NCBI RefSeq assembly: GCF_002223055.1 | Contig: NZ_NKFL01000006.1 | Coordinates: 992,001-1,056,000 of the forward strand | Source: Burkholderia sp. HI2500 | GTDB lineage: Bacteria; Pseudomonadota; Gammaproteobacteria; Burkholderiales; Burkholderiaceae | Length of the DNA: 64,000 nt | Direction of reading: 5' to 3' | Part shown: in pieces, positions 1 to 8,065 of the stretch | Position numbering within the stretch: the stretch's first letter is position 1 | How the letters are laid out: each line of letters opens with the position of its first letter | Position numbers and translations under genes: made by a program | The notes under the pieces: generated by a model | Database searches by the model: none | What the model saw: only the letters and a program-made list of their open reading frames with translations | Told to the model about the DNA's origin: nothing

Positions 1-2
1 GC

Positions 3-356
3 GAACCGGCGCTGCGCGACGGCGTCTGGCGCACGCTGATGCTGCGCGTGCGGCCGCAGGCCGGCGCAGCGCAGATCGCCGCGCTCGAACGCGAACTGCT
101 GCAGATGCCCGCGTTCATGCCCGGCATCCGCAACTGGCGCCTGAGCCGGATCGAAACGCCCGGCGCGTGGACGCATGTGTGGCAGCAGGAATTCGCGCAC
201 GTCGGCGATCTGCTCGGCGAATACCTGATGGATCCGTATCACTGGGGCTGGGTCGATCGCCGGTTCGACGTTGAAAGCCCCGACTGGACGGTCGATGCGA
301 TCTCGCATGCGTTCTGTCCGCTCGCGTCGAGCCTGCTGACGGACACGGCGGCGTGA
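3..356 (+). CDS. Dabb-type dimeric alpha-beta-barrel protein (5' end missing)
   Basis: The reading frame is open to the left edge of the window, so the N-terminus lies outside it. About 117 residues are visible, ending at a TGA. The sequence reads like the C-terminal half of a stress-responsive A/B-barrel (Dabb) protein, a ferredoxin-like fold that forms dimers and in catabolic clusters sometimes acts as a small cyclase, isomerase or decarboxylase. Visible family-like features are the 'LMLRVRPQAG' strand and the 'WTHVWQQEF' and 'YLMDPYHWGWVDRRFD' segments, the last resembling the usual 'H...H' region. It is the first gene of a plus-strand run followed 49 bp later by an MDR oxidoreductase and two SDRs, so it probably belongs to the same pathway. 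The substrate cannot be told from the sequence. Confidence 0.75.
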   Translation, partial: EPALRDGVWRTLMLRVRPQAGAAQIAALERELLQMPAFMPGIRNWRLSRIETPGAWTHVWQQEFAHVGDLLGEYLMDPYHWGWVDRRFDVESPDWTVDAISHAFCPLASSLLTDTAA

Positions 357-405
357 CGCGCAGCTCACATCGAGCTGACATCAAACCAACCCTGGAGACA
401 CGAAG

Positions 406-1398
406 ATGCGAGCCCTGTTGATCGACCGCGTCGGTCATTCCGACACCTTGCGAATGGCCGACGTGCCGGCACCGACGCCGGGCCCCGGCGACGTGCTGAT
501 CCGCGTGGCCTACGCGGGCATCAATCCCGCCGACTGGAAATGCCGCGAAGGCTACCTCGGCGCCTTCATGCAATACACGTTTCCGTTCGTGATCGGCTTC
601 GACGCGGCGGGCGTGGTCGAAGCGGTCGGCGACGGCGTCGACGGGTTCGCGCCCGGCATGCGCGTGTTCGCGCAGACCGACGTCGGCGCGGGGCGCTGGG
701 GTGCGTATGCGGAATTCGTCGCGGTGCGTCACGACTCGGTCGTGCGCGTGCCCGACGCGGTGAGCCTGGCGGAAGCCGCCACGGTGCCGACGCCTGCGCT
801 TGCCGCATGGGCCGGCCTGTTCGACGACGGCGAGCTGAAGGCGGGCCAGACCGTGCTGGTGCACGGCGGCGCGGGCGCGGTCGGAACGTTCGCGATCCAG
901 CTTGCCGTGCAGGCCGGCGCGCGCGTCGCGGCAACGTGTTCCGCGTGCAACCGCGAGACGGTCGAATCGCTGGGCGCGGCGGCGAGCATCGACTATCGCG
1001 CGCAGGACGTCGCCGCGGCGCTGCGCGCCTGGGCGCCCGGCGGTGTCGACCTCGTGCTCGACGCGGTCGGCGGCGACACGCTGCCCGATGCGCTCGACCT
1101 GCTGGCGCCGGGCGGCACGCTGGTGAACATCATGACGCTCGCGGCCGGCGATGCGGAGCGGCTCGCCGCGACGGCGGCCGTTGCCGCACGACGCGGCCTG
1201 CGCACCGCGATGACCTACAGCCGGATGCCGAGCGGCGGCACGCTTGGCCGGATCGCGGCGCAACTCGACAAGCACGCGCTGCGCGTGCCGCGCTTCGACC
1301 GTTTCCCGCTCGAACAGGCGGCCCGCGCACTCGATCTCGTTCAAACGGGCGAGGCGAAAACGAAGCTGGTGCTTCATGTTGCGGATATCGCCCGCTGA
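406..1398 (+). CDS. MDR-superfamily NAD(P)-dependent oxidoreductase (quinone-oxidoreductase-like)
   Basis: This is a 330-residue medium-chain dehydrogenase/reductase. An N-terminal GroES-like domain covers about residues 1-115, and a Rossmann cofactor domain with HGGAGAVG at 153-160 follows. The cysteine cluster that binds structural zinc in classical alcohol dehydrogenases is absent, as in zinc-free quinone oxidoreductases and enoyl reductases. The start at 406 has a GGAG Shine-Dalgarno in the upstream CTGGAGACACGAAG. It lies 49 bp after the Dabb gene and 31 bp before an SDR, so it is almost certainly co-transcribed with them. The likely job is NADPH-dependent reduction of a conjugated ketone or quinone in the pathway of the surrounding SDRs. 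That role is inferred from the family and context only. Confidence 0.88.
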   Translation: MRALLIDRVGHSDTLRMADVPAPTPGPGDVLIRVAYAGINPADWKCREGYLGAFMQYTFPFVIGFDAAGVVEAVGDGVDGFAPGMRVFAQTDVGAGRWGAYAEFVAVRHDSVVRVPDAVSLAEAATVPTPALAAWAGLFDDGELKAGQTVLVHGGAGAVGTFAIQLAVQAGARVAATCSACNRETVESLGAAASIDYRAQDVAAALRAWAPGGVDLVLDAVGGDTLPDALDLLAPGGTLVNIMTLAAGDAERLAATAAVAARRGLRTAMTYSRMPSGGTLGRIAAQLDKHALRVPRFDRFPLEQAARALDLVQTGEAKTKLVLHVADIAR

Positions 1399-1429
1399 GC
1401 GGCCCGCACGCACAACACAGGAGACAACG

Positions 1430-2305
1430 ATGACCGATATCCGAACCGGCGTACTGGCCGGCAAGTGTGCGCTCGTGACGGGCGCAAGCCGCGGCATTGG
1501 CCGTGCGATCGCGCAGCGCCTCGCATCCGAAGGCGCGACCGTCGTCGTGACGGCGCGCAGCCTCACGCCATCGGCGACGACCGCCGGCACGCTCGCCGAA
1601 ACGGTTGCGCTGATCGAGGCCGCCGGCGGCCGCGCGATTGCGCTGGCGGCCGACCTGTCGAACGCAGCCGAGCGCGACGCGCTCGTCGGGCACGCGGCGC
1701 AAGCCGCCGGCGGCCTCGACATCCTCGTCAACAACGCGGGCGTGGCCGACTACGCGTGCGTCGACGCGATGCCGATGACGATGTTCGACACGACGATCGA
1801 ACACTATCTGCGGATTCCGTTCGCGCTGGCACAGGCCGCGATCCCGCTGATGCGCGCCCGCGGCGCCGGCTGGATCGTCAACGTCGGCTCGGTGACGGCG
1901 CTGCCGCCGCTGCGGCCGTTCGACGATTTCTCGCGCGCGGGCGGCGCGACCGTCTATGCGGCGGCGAAGGCAGCGCTGTCGCGCTTCACGCAGGGGCTCG
2001 CGGCCGAACTCGAAGCCGACGGCATCGCGGTGAATCTCGTCGCGCCGAGCACGGCGATCCGCACGCCCGGTGCCGCGCGCTACATCCCCGAAGGCTATCC
2101 GACCGAGGACGTCGCGTATCTCGCCGAGACCGCGCTCGCGCTGTGCCGCCTGCCGGCGCGCGAACGCACGGGCCTCGTCACGCACAGCCTGCATTTCCCG
2201 CTCGCGCAGCAACTCGCGGTGCGCTCGCTCGACGGCCGCACGGTGCTGCCGCCGCCGGTGGTTCCCGCGTATGCGCATCCCCACATCGACCCGACAGGAC
2301 TTTGA
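1430..2305 (+). CDS. Short-chain dehydrogenase/reductase (SDR)
   Basis: This is a 291-residue classical SDR. It has the cofactor motif TGASRGIG (17-24), the NNAG motif (101-104), a catalytic serine near 154 and the YxxxK pair Y176/K180, so the catalytic set is complete. The C-terminus is about 40 residues longer than a minimal 250-residue SDR and ends in a His/Pro-rich tail. The ATG at 1430 was chosen because GGAGACA lies just upstream; the frame stays open further upstream without a ribosome binding site. It sits 31 bp after the MDR gene and 5 bp before the next SDR. It should oxidise or reduce an alcohol/ketone pair with NAD(P). The substrate is unknown. Confidence 0.9.
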   Translation: MTDIRTGVLAGKCALVTGASRGIGRAIAQRLASEGATVVVTARSLTPSATTAGTLAETVALIEAAGGRAIALAADLSNAAERDALVGHAAQAAGGLDILVNNAGVADYACVDAMPMTMFDTTIEHYLRIPFALAQAAIPLMRARGAGWIVNVGSVTALPPLRPFDDFSRAGGATVYAAAKAALSRFTQGLAAELEADGIAVNLVAPSTAIRTPGAARYIPEGYPTEDVAYLAETALALCRLPARERTGLVTHSLHFPLAQQLAVRSLDGRTVLPPPVVPAYAHPHIDPTGL

Positions 2306-2310
2306 TTGAC

Positions 2311-3135
2311 ATGACGAACCCGATTCACTTCGACGGCGGCACCGCCGTGATCACCGGCGCGGCCAGCGGCATCGGCAGCGGGCTCGCACGCCACGCCGCC
2401 GGGCTCGGCATGCGCGTCGTGCTGGCCGATCTCGACCCGGCGAAGCTCGACGCCTTCGCCGCGACGCTCGACACCGACGTCCTGTGCGTGCCGACCGACG
2501 TCAGCCGGCCGGAAGCCGTCGACGCGCTGGCGGAAGCGGCCTGGCAGCGCTTCGGCGGCGTCGACCTGCTGTTCAACAACGCCGGGGTGATGGCGACCGG
2601 CTTCAGCTGGGAAATCACGCCGGAACGCTTCGAGCGCAGCTTCGCGATCAACGTGCACGGCGTGCTGAACGGCATCCGCAGCTTCGTGCCGCGGATGCTC
2701 GAGCGCAACGTGCCGGCGCGCGTCGTGAATACCGCGTCGGTCGGCGGGTTCCTGCCCAGCCCGCTGATGTCGCCTTATTCGGCAACGAAATTCGCGGTGG
2801 TCGCGCTGACGGAATCGCTGTATGGAGAACTGAAGATGCTGGGCGCACCGGTCGGCGTGTCGTTGCTTGCGCCGGGCCCCGTGCAGTCGGGCATCTTCAA
2901 CGACCCGTTCGGCGCGGTGCACGACCGGCCGGAGGTGCGTGGCTTCGTCGACACGATGCGCGCGATGCTGAACGCGCACGGGCTCACGCCCGACGCGTTC
3001 GCCGCGCGGGTGTTCGACGGCATCCGGGACGGGCGCTACTGGCTGATTCCGCAACCGGAGACGATCGACGGCGCGCTGCAGCGGCGCACCGACGACATCC
3101 TCGCGTCACGCGATCCGTCGCTGCCTGCGTTCTGA
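2311..3135 (+). CDS. Short-chain dehydrogenase/reductase (SDR)
   Basis: This is a 274-residue classical SDR with TGAASGIG (15-22), NNAG (89-92), S143, Y156 and K160, so it should be catalytically competent. The start is 5 bp after the previous SDR stop, which points to translational coupling in one operon. A D-x-D-like 'LADLDP' after beta-strand 2 suggests NAD preference, an inference from the family. The two adjacent SDRs are not close duplicates of each other; they differ in length and loop sequence. That suggests they act on different steps or stereoisomers. The gene ends the leftmost plus-strand operon, and a GC-rich hairpin follows directly. Confidence 0.9.
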   Translation: MTNPIHFDGGTAVITGAASGIGSGLARHAAGLGMRVVLADLDPAKLDAFAATLDTDVLCVPTDVSRPEAVDALAEAAWQRFGGVDLLFNNAGVMATGFSWEITPERFERSFAINVHGVLNGIRSFVPRMLERNVPARVVNTASVGGFLPSPLMSPYSATKFAVVALTESLYGELKMLGAPVGVSLLAPGPVQSGIFNDPFGAVHDRPEVRGFVDTMRAMLNAHGLTPDAFAARVFDGIRDGRYWLIPQPETIDGALQRRTDDILASRDPSLPAF

Positions 3136-3137
3136 GG

Positions 3138-3161
3138 GCCGGGCGCGGCACAGCGCCCGGC
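3138..3161. terminator. Hairpin between convergent genes
   Basis: A perfect 9-bp stem (GCCGGGCGC / GCGCCCGGC) with a 6-nt loop begins within three bases of the SDR stop and lies before the convergent small exported gene. No T-run follows on either strand, so it is a weak intrinsic terminator or only a stabilising 3' hairpin. Confidence 0.45.
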
Positions 3162-3169
3162 GCGTGCCG

Positions 3170-3418
3170 TCACATGCGCATGCCGGAGTGCGAACGGCCG
3201 CTCGGGTCGCCGCCGCGATCGGGCGGCGTATTGTTCTGATCGATCTTCGCGAGCACGAAGCCGGCGTGCGGCAACGCGCCGGGCGAGCGGTGCGTCGCTT
3301 GCGCGACGGCGTCGTGCGGCGACGCTGCGGGGAAACCGGATGACGTCACGCCCGGTTGAGCGAACGCCGAAAGGGAAGCAGCCGCCAGGGCGGCGGCGAC
3401 GATCGCGTGCGATTTCAT
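3170..3418 (-). CDS. Small exported protein of unknown function
   Basis: This 82-residue protein starts at an ATG preceded by a strong AAGGAG six bases away. Residues 1-20 form a textbook Sec signal peptide (basic start, then an Ala-rich core ending in AFA). The mature part is about 60 residues, polar, and rich in Gly, Pro and His with no cysteines. I do not recognise the family. It is a single-gene unit between convergent and tandem neighbours. The good ribosome binding site and signal peptide argue that it is real, but nothing indicates its function beyond a periplasmic location. Confidence 0.7.
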   Translation of the reverse strand: MKSHAIVAAALAAASLSAFAQPGVTSSGFPAASPHDAVAQATHRSPGALPHAGFVLAKIDQNNTPPDRGGDPSGRSHSGMRM

Positions 3419-3535
3419 GGTGGCTCCTTCACGACTGACTGCGGGACAACATCATCAGTCTAGGGCGCGAAACTTAACGCGACGTGAAGGAGCGATGCGG
3501 CGCGGATGACGGAATATTCATGCGCGCCGCGACGT

Positions 3536-4510
3536 TCATGCCGGCGCCGACACCAGCGCGCAGAAGTTCTCGAGATCGACGTTGCCGCCGCTGATCACGA
3601 TGCCCACGCGCTTGCCCTGCAGCGCGTCCTTCATCCGTCGCACCGCGGCGAACGACAGGCAGCCGGTCGGCTCGACAACAATCTTCATACGCGTGGCGAA
3701 GAAGCGCATGCAGTCGATCAGTTCCGCGTCCGTCGCGGTCAGGATGTCGTCGACGTCGCGCCGGATGATCGGGAACGTCAGGTTGCCGAGGTGCTGCGTC
3801 TGCGCCCCGTCGGCGATCGTGCGCGGCGTGTCGATATGCACGATCGCGCCGGAGCGGAACGATTGCTGGCCGTCGTTGCCGGCTTCCGGCTCGACGCCGT
3901 ACAGCGTCGCGTGCGGCGACAGCGCGCGCGTGGCGAGCGCGGTGCCCGACAGCAGGCCGCCGCCGCCGAGCGGCGTGAATACCGCATCGAGCGGGCCGAC
4001 TTCGTCGAACAGTTCCTTGGCCGCCGTGCCCTGGCCGGCGATCACGTCCGGGTGGTCGTAGGGCGGAATCAGCGTGAGGCCGTGCTGCGCCGCGAGATCG
4101 CGGCCGATCTGCTCGCGATCCTCGGTGTAGCGGTCGTAGGTCACGACCTTGCCGCCGTAGCCGCGCGTCGCGGCCATCTTCGCGGCCGGCGCATCCTGCG
4201 GCATCACGATCGTCGCGGGAATGCCGAGCATGCGCGCCGACAGCGCAATCGCCTGCGCATGGTTGCCGGACGAGAACGCGACGACGCCGTTGCGGCGTTG
4301 CTCCGCATCGAAGCGCGACAGCGCGTTGAACGCGCCGCGGAACTTGAATGCGCCCATGCGCTGCAGGTTCTCGCACTTGAAGAACACTTGCGCGCCGAGC
4401 GCTTCGTCGATCGTCCGCGACGTCATCACCGGTGTGCGGTGCGCATGGCCTTCGAGCCGGGCCGCGGCGGCGGCAACGTCGTCGTAGGTGGGGAGAGTCG
4501 GAGCGTTCAT
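3536..4510 (-). CDS. PLP-dependent threonine/serine dehydratase-like (hydroxyaspartate ammonia-lyase / serine racemase group)
   Basis: This 324-residue fold-type II PLP enzyme has the Schiff-base lysine K56 in GAFKFRGA, the substrate loop SSGNHAQA (80-87) and the phosphate-binding GGGGLLSG (182-189). It lacks the C-terminal ACT domain of biosynthetic IlvA. Its length fits the catabolic threonine dehydratase / serine racemase / threo-3-hydroxyaspartate ammonia-lyase group. The expected reaction is dehydration-deamination of a beta-hydroxy amino acid to a keto acid and ammonia. It is the last gene of a minus-strand operon after a YheO-type regulator (61 bp) and a YbaK-type deacylase. That pairing suggests amino-acid-responsive catabolism. 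Hydroxyaspartate as substrate is plausible but not proven by the sequence. Confidence 0.87.
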   Translation of the reverse strand: MNAPTLPTYDDVAAAAARLEGHAHRTPVMTSRTIDEALGAQVFFKCENLQRMGAFKFRGAFNALSRFDAEQRRNGVVAFSSGNHAQAIALSARMLGIPATIVMPQDAPAAKMAATRGYGGKVVTYDRYTEDREQIGRDLAAQHGLTLIPPYDHPDVIAGQGTAAKELFDEVGPLDAVFTPLGGGGLLSGTALATRALSPHATLYGVEPEAGNDGQQSFRSGAIVHIDTPRTIADGAQTQHLGNLTFPIIRRDVDDILTATDAELIDCMRFFATRMKIVVEPTGCLSFAAVRRMKDALQGKRVGIVISGGNVDLENFCALVSAPA

Positions 4511-4571
4511 GGATTGCCTGGTGGTCGTTGAAATCGTTCAGCGGGAAAGCAGCGCGTGTCACGCGCCTGCG

Positions 4572-5210
4572 TCATTTCGCATCGTTGTAGACGGTCGCGC
4601 GCGAGACGCCGAGATGCTGCGACACGATCTCCATCGCGCGGCGCACTTCGAGGAAACCGTCGGCCTTCAGCGTCTGCATCAGCTCGCGGCGCTGGTCGGT
4701 CTTCAGTTCGCGCGGCGTCGTCGCGAGGCGCATCGCGAATGCGTCGATGCGTTGGCGGATCGCGTCCGCGCCGGCCGGATCGAGCGTTTCCGCGACGGCT
4801 TCGCCGTCCGTGCTGCAGAACTGGTTCAGCATGCCCTGGAAGCCGCGGAACAGCGTGACGTCGGCATTCAGGCACAGCGCGGCCACATAGCGGCCGGTCG
4901 AATCCTTGATGCCGATCGACGTGCTTTTCGCGGTGCGGCCGTCGGCGAAGCGGTTCGGGTAGTTCGCGAGCACGGGCGGGAAATCGTCGTCCGCGATGCG
5001 GGCGAGGCCGAGCTCGGTCGCGGGATCGCCGACGGCGCGCCCCGACAGGTTGTTGTGGATCGCGAGGATCGCGTGCTTCGGCGTGCGCAGGTCGTGAACC
5101 ACGACCTCGGTGAACGGCGCGAACATCGCACCGAGCCCTTCGGCGATGCGCTGCACCTGTTCGATCAGCGACGCCTGTTCGGACAGCACGAGTTTCCGGG
5201 TAGTGGTCAT
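4572..5210 (-). CDS. YheO/DauR-type PAS and helix-turn-helix transcriptional regulator
   Basis: This 212-residue protein has an N-terminal YheO-like PAS domain (about residues 15-130), which contains the typical 'VVHDLRTPKHAILAIHNNLSGR' region and 'STSIGIKDSTGR'. A C-terminal helix-turn-helix ends in 'HLGVSRATVYNDAK'. Relatives such as DauR repress amino-acid catabolism genes, for example D-arginine use in Pseudomonas. It lies between ybaK (63 bp upstream) and the dehydratase gene (61 bp downstream), all transcribed leftward, so it probably controls this three-gene operon. The effector is likely an amino acid or its derivative, which is inferred from the neighbours. Confidence 0.85.
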   Translation of the reverse strand: MTTTRKLVLSEQASLIEQVQRIAEGLGAMFAPFTEVVVHDLRTPKHAILAIHNNLSGRAVGDPATELGLARIADDDFPPVLANYPNRFADGRTAKSTSIGIKDSTGRYVAALCLNADVTLFRGFQGMLNQFCSTDGEAVAETLDPAGADAIRQRIDAFAMRLATTPRELKTDQRRELMQTLKADGFLEVRRAMEIVSQHLGVSRATVYNDAK

Positions 5211-5273
5211 GATGGTTTCGCGGTCAGGTTTCGGATCGATGCGACGGCTGCGGGGGAAGGGGCAACCGGCGTG

Positions 5274-5777
5274 TTACTCGCCTTCCGCGGCTTCCGGCCG
5301 CGTGATGTCGGCGAGCAGCGGCTGCGCGATCCGCACGTAGTCGGCCGCGTCGAGCACGACGGAGCGGTCGAGGCGGCCCGCGTTGAAAGCGATCTCGGTG
5401 TTGCGTTCGACCAGGGCGGGGTCGACGACGAGCGTCACGCTGGCGTCGAACACGAACGGCGGCACGGCGCCCATCACGCAGCGCGTGACGGTGGCCGCGA
5501 GGTCGGGCGACGCGAGGGTGGCCTTGCGGCGGCCGACCGCATCGGCGACCTTGCGGAAATCGATCTTCAGATGGCCGGGAATCACCGCGAGCGCGGTGGT
5601 GTTTCCGCCATCCTTGAACGTGCAGAGCATCGCCTTCGCGCCCTGTTCGGGGCGCGTGCCGCGCAGCGCGGCGATGGCGTCGGATTTCCCTTCGGCCGGA
5701 TGCTCCAGCACACGGAACCGCGCGCCGGACGTGTTCAGCAGATCGCAAAGCGTGTCGAAAACGGGGTAGTCGCTCAT
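5274..5777 (-). CDS. YbaK/ProX-type aminoacyl-tRNA deacylase domain protein
   Basis: This is a 167-residue single-domain YbaK/prolyl-tRNA-synthetase-associated protein. Free-standing members hydrolyse mischarged tRNAs such as Ala-tRNAPro or Cys-tRNAPro in trans. Visible family features are the 'VLEHPAEGKSDAIAALRGT' segment, the 'GAKAMLC' lysine that contacts the tRNA end, and the 'VMGAVPPFVFD' loop. It is the first gene of the minus-strand operon with the YheO-type regulator and dehydratase, about 100 bp downstream of a good sigma-70-like promoter. Association with an amino-acid-degrading enzyme suggests protection against misacylation by the substrate amino acid. That link is inferred. Confidence 0.85.
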   Translation of the reverse strand: MSDYPVFDTLCDLLNTSGARFRVLEHPAEGKSDAIAALRGTRPEQGAKAMLCTFKDGGNTTALAVIPGHLKIDFRKVADAVGRRKATLASPDLAATVTRCVMGAVPPFVFDASVTLVVDPALVERNTEIAFNAGRLDRSVVLDAADYVRIAQPLLADITRPEAAEGE

Positions 5778-5859
5778 GTCGCTCCGGGCAAATTGGGCCG
5801 GGGAATCGGGGGCGCGCTCGGGTTCGTATGCTTCGGCGTGCCGGTCGATGGATTGTCAA

Positions 5860-5889
5860 ATTATAGACTTTTTGTCATGGGCGTGGCAA
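5860..5889 (-). promoter_or_regulatory. Sigma-70-type promoter of the ybaK-regulator-dehydratase operon
   Basis: On the minus strand TTGCCA (5889-5884) is followed after 18 bp by a perfect TATAAT (5865-5860), some 80 bp before the first start codon. The element is AT-rich against a GC-rich background. It overlaps two TTGTCA-like half-sites and a GACAAAAAGTC near-palindrome that could serve as operator for the YheO-type regulator. Confidence 0.6.
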
Positions 5890-6259
5890 AGGGACGGGAG
5901 CGCGGGGAGTCAAGGACGTTCAGGCGCATCGACGAGAATGTGTCGATCGACCCATTTTGTGACGGGTATCGAACAAGTCATGTGTACGCTCGTCAAGCGA
6001 CGTCGGTGCTTCTCCCCGGATTTCCAATCCTGCGTAGAATGTCGCCGTCAGGTTCCGCCTTGCGGTCCCTGCAGTGGAACCGACACGGCCGCGTGTGGGG
6101 CATCGATGTTTTGCAAAATCCGGTCGACCAACCTATATCACCACTTCCGTGCGCGGAGCGGATGCGGCGTGGTTGGTCTGCGACCGGGCATCAGCGGCGC
6201 TGACGCGCCATCAGCACCATCGCCCCGGGCATGCGCTCACGGGGCAGCAGGAGGAATTC
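5890..6259. other. Intergenic region upstream of the TetR gene with an interrupted inverted repeat
   Basis: Together with the ybaK promoter this makes a gene-free stretch of about 480 bp. It contains an inverted repeat, CCGGTCGACCAACC (6120-6133) against 6171-6187, which reads back as the same sequence with three extra bases (CAG). The arms flank a 37-nt segment. A TTTTGCAAAA palindrome lies at 6109-6118. The repeats could be a leader hairpin or TetR operator. No protein-coding frame here looks real. Confidence 0.4.
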
Positions 6260-6880
6260 TTGAAGAGGGCGGCTCTCGATAACGGACGCGTCTTGACCGA
6301 ACGCGGCAAGAACGCTGTGAACAAGATTATGGCCAGTGCGATCGAGATCTTCGTGGACGAAGGCTACGGCGGGCTGACCATGAGGAAGGTCGCGGCAAAA
6401 GCCGGGTTGGCGCTGTCGAACCTGCAGCACTACTTTCCCACGCGCGAAGACATCTTCGAGGCGATCCTTGCCGTGACGCGGGAGGCGTACGCCAATACGT
6501 ACGACGGCGTGCGCGCGGACACGTCGCTGACACCCGAGGGCCGGCTGGAGAAAGTGGTCAGACTCTTGCTCGAAGACAGCAAGCAGCCCAAGACCCAAAG
6601 CCTGTTCGTGAACTTCTGGGCACTGGCCCAAACGCAGGAGTTCGCGCGGAAGATGCTTGAAGAGGGGTATGAATTTCAACGCGGCGTGATCGCCGGCCTC
6701 ATTGAAGCCGTGAACCCGGCGCTGCCACAAGCGGTGCGCATCCGGCGCGCGGCACTCGTTACGGCGCAGATCGAGGGGCTCATCGTGTTGATACCGCAAA
6801 GGAATCGGTTTCCGTCGGATATCAAGGGAATCGAGGACGATGCGGTGACGGCCATTCTGGCTTTGGCCAAGGCGCCGTGA
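6260..6880 (+). CDS. TetR-family transcriptional regulator
   Basis: The predicted protein has 206 residues and starts at a TTG (6260), chosen because AGGAGG sits six bases upstream. The frame is open further upstream but without a ribosome binding site. The TetR DNA-binding domain spans roughly residues 20-65, with 'GGLTMRKVAAKAGLALSNLQHYFP' as the helix-turn-helix. The C-terminal ligand domain resembles the BetI/TetR_C type. An alpha/beta-hydrolase gene follows 56 bp downstream on the same strand and is the most likely co-regulated gene. Codon use is a little less GC-biased than in the SDR genes, consistent with a separate evolutionary history. The ligand is unknown. Confidence 0.87.
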   Translation: MKRAALDNGRVLTERGKNAVNKIMASAIEIFVDEGYGGLTMRKVAAKAGLALSNLQHYFPTREDIFEAILAVTREAYANTYDGVRADTSLTPEGRLEKVVRLLLEDSKQPKTQSLFVNFWALAQTQEFARKMLEEGYEFQRGVIAGLIEAVNPALPQAVRIRRAALVTAQIEGLIVLIPQRNRFPSDIKGIEDDAVTAILALAKAP

Positions 6881-6936
6881 GCTGCACTGTTGGAGCGATT
6901 GTCGGTAGCTCATGACCAGGGGGGCTTTTGCATACC

Positions 6937-7845
6937 ATGCAGACGGAAATCGAAGCGCCGGGCCCTGCCGGTCCGTTGAAGGGCACGCTGTTGTCCCCGG
7001 ACACCGGCGATATGCCGGTGGTGCTGATCGTGCCGGGCTCGGGCCCGACCGACAGAAATGGCAACGCGCCGAGCTGGCTTCAAGCGTCGACGTATCGGTT
7101 GCTCGCGGAAGGATTGTGCGAAGAAGGTATCGCGTCGGTACGAGTCGACAAGCGCGGCATGTACGGCAGCGCGTCGGCGATACCGGATGCCAATGATGTC
7201 GTGATCGACGACTACGCGGCGGACGTCCATTCGTGGGTAGCCGCCATCCGCGCGCGGACAGGTGCTTCCAGCGTATGGGTATTGGGGCACAGCGAGGGCG
7301 GTTTGGTGGCGTTGCTGGCGGCGCGGCAATCCGCCGACATCGCCGGCCTGATCCTGGTTGCCACGGCGGGGCGTCCGCTCGCGCCCGTATTGAGGCAGCA
7401 ACTGCGGTCGAACCCTGCAAATGCGGCGATCCTGGAAAATGCAATGTCGATCCTCGATTCCCTGGAAGCGGGGAATGGGGTAGACGCGACCGACATCGAT
7501 CCGGCGCTCATGCCGTCGTTCAGGCCGCAAGTCCAGCGCTTCCTGATCAGCGAATTGACCATCGACCCGGCAGCACTGCTGGCCGATTACGTGAAGCCCG
7601 TGCTGATCGTGCAGGGCGCGCGGGATATCCAGGTTGCCGTGCAGGACGCGGAACTGTTACAGCGAGCAAATCCGCAGGCCGAAATGGCGCTGATCGCCGA
7701 CGCCAATCACGTTCTCAAGGCCGTCCGCACGGCGGATCTGCACGAAAACTTCGCTGCTTATTCGAACCCGGACCTGCCACTGGCGGACGGTGTCGTGGAG
7801 GCAGTTTCGGCGTTCGTGCACAGATTTGCAGTGAGTCGGCGCTAA
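6937..7845 (+). CDS. Alpha/beta hydrolase (serine aminopeptidase S33-like)
   Basis: This is a 302-residue alpha/beta hydrolase. The nucleophile elbow GHSEGG (117-122) places the catalytic Ser at 119. An early PGSGPTDRNG segment (33-42) forms the oxyanion region typical of this subgroup, and a late 'ADANHVLK' supplies the catalytic His. No signal peptide is present, so it should be cytoplasmic. The ATG at 6937 is taken as start; a TTG nine bases earlier lies closer to the AGGGGGG ribosome binding site and is an alternative. It lies 56 bp after the TetR gene, so an ester, lactone or amide that induces through TetR is the plausible substrate. Confidence 0.85.
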   Translation: MQTEIEAPGPAGPLKGTLLSPDTGDMPVVLIVPGSGPTDRNGNAPSWLQASTYRLLAEGLCEEGIASVRVDKRGMYGSASAIPDANDVVIDDYAADVHSWVAAIRARTGASSVWVLGHSEGGLVALLAARQSADIAGLILVATAGRPLAPVLRQQLRSNPANAAILENAMSILDSLEAGNGVDATDIDPALMPSFRPQVQRFLISELTIDPAALLADYVKPVLIVQGARDIQVAVQDAELLQRANPQAEMALIADANHVLKAVRTADLHENFAAYSNPDLPLADGVVEAVSAFVHRFAVSRR

Positions 7846-8065
7846 TCTCGATCGAATACGATGCGATTGTCGGGGCAGCCTGTAGCGGGCCGGCAGCCGC
7901 CGGATGGCGGCGAGTGTCTGCTGTCGCGAGCGTGACCGCATCGGCCCGTGCCGGTCACTCGCATCAGATGCACAGATCGGTGACCATTCCTGCACCGACC
8001 GGCTCATGGGTTCGTTTATACGGCCAAGCTGTTAGAGTCGTCATTTCTTTTCGAAGGGTGCGGTG

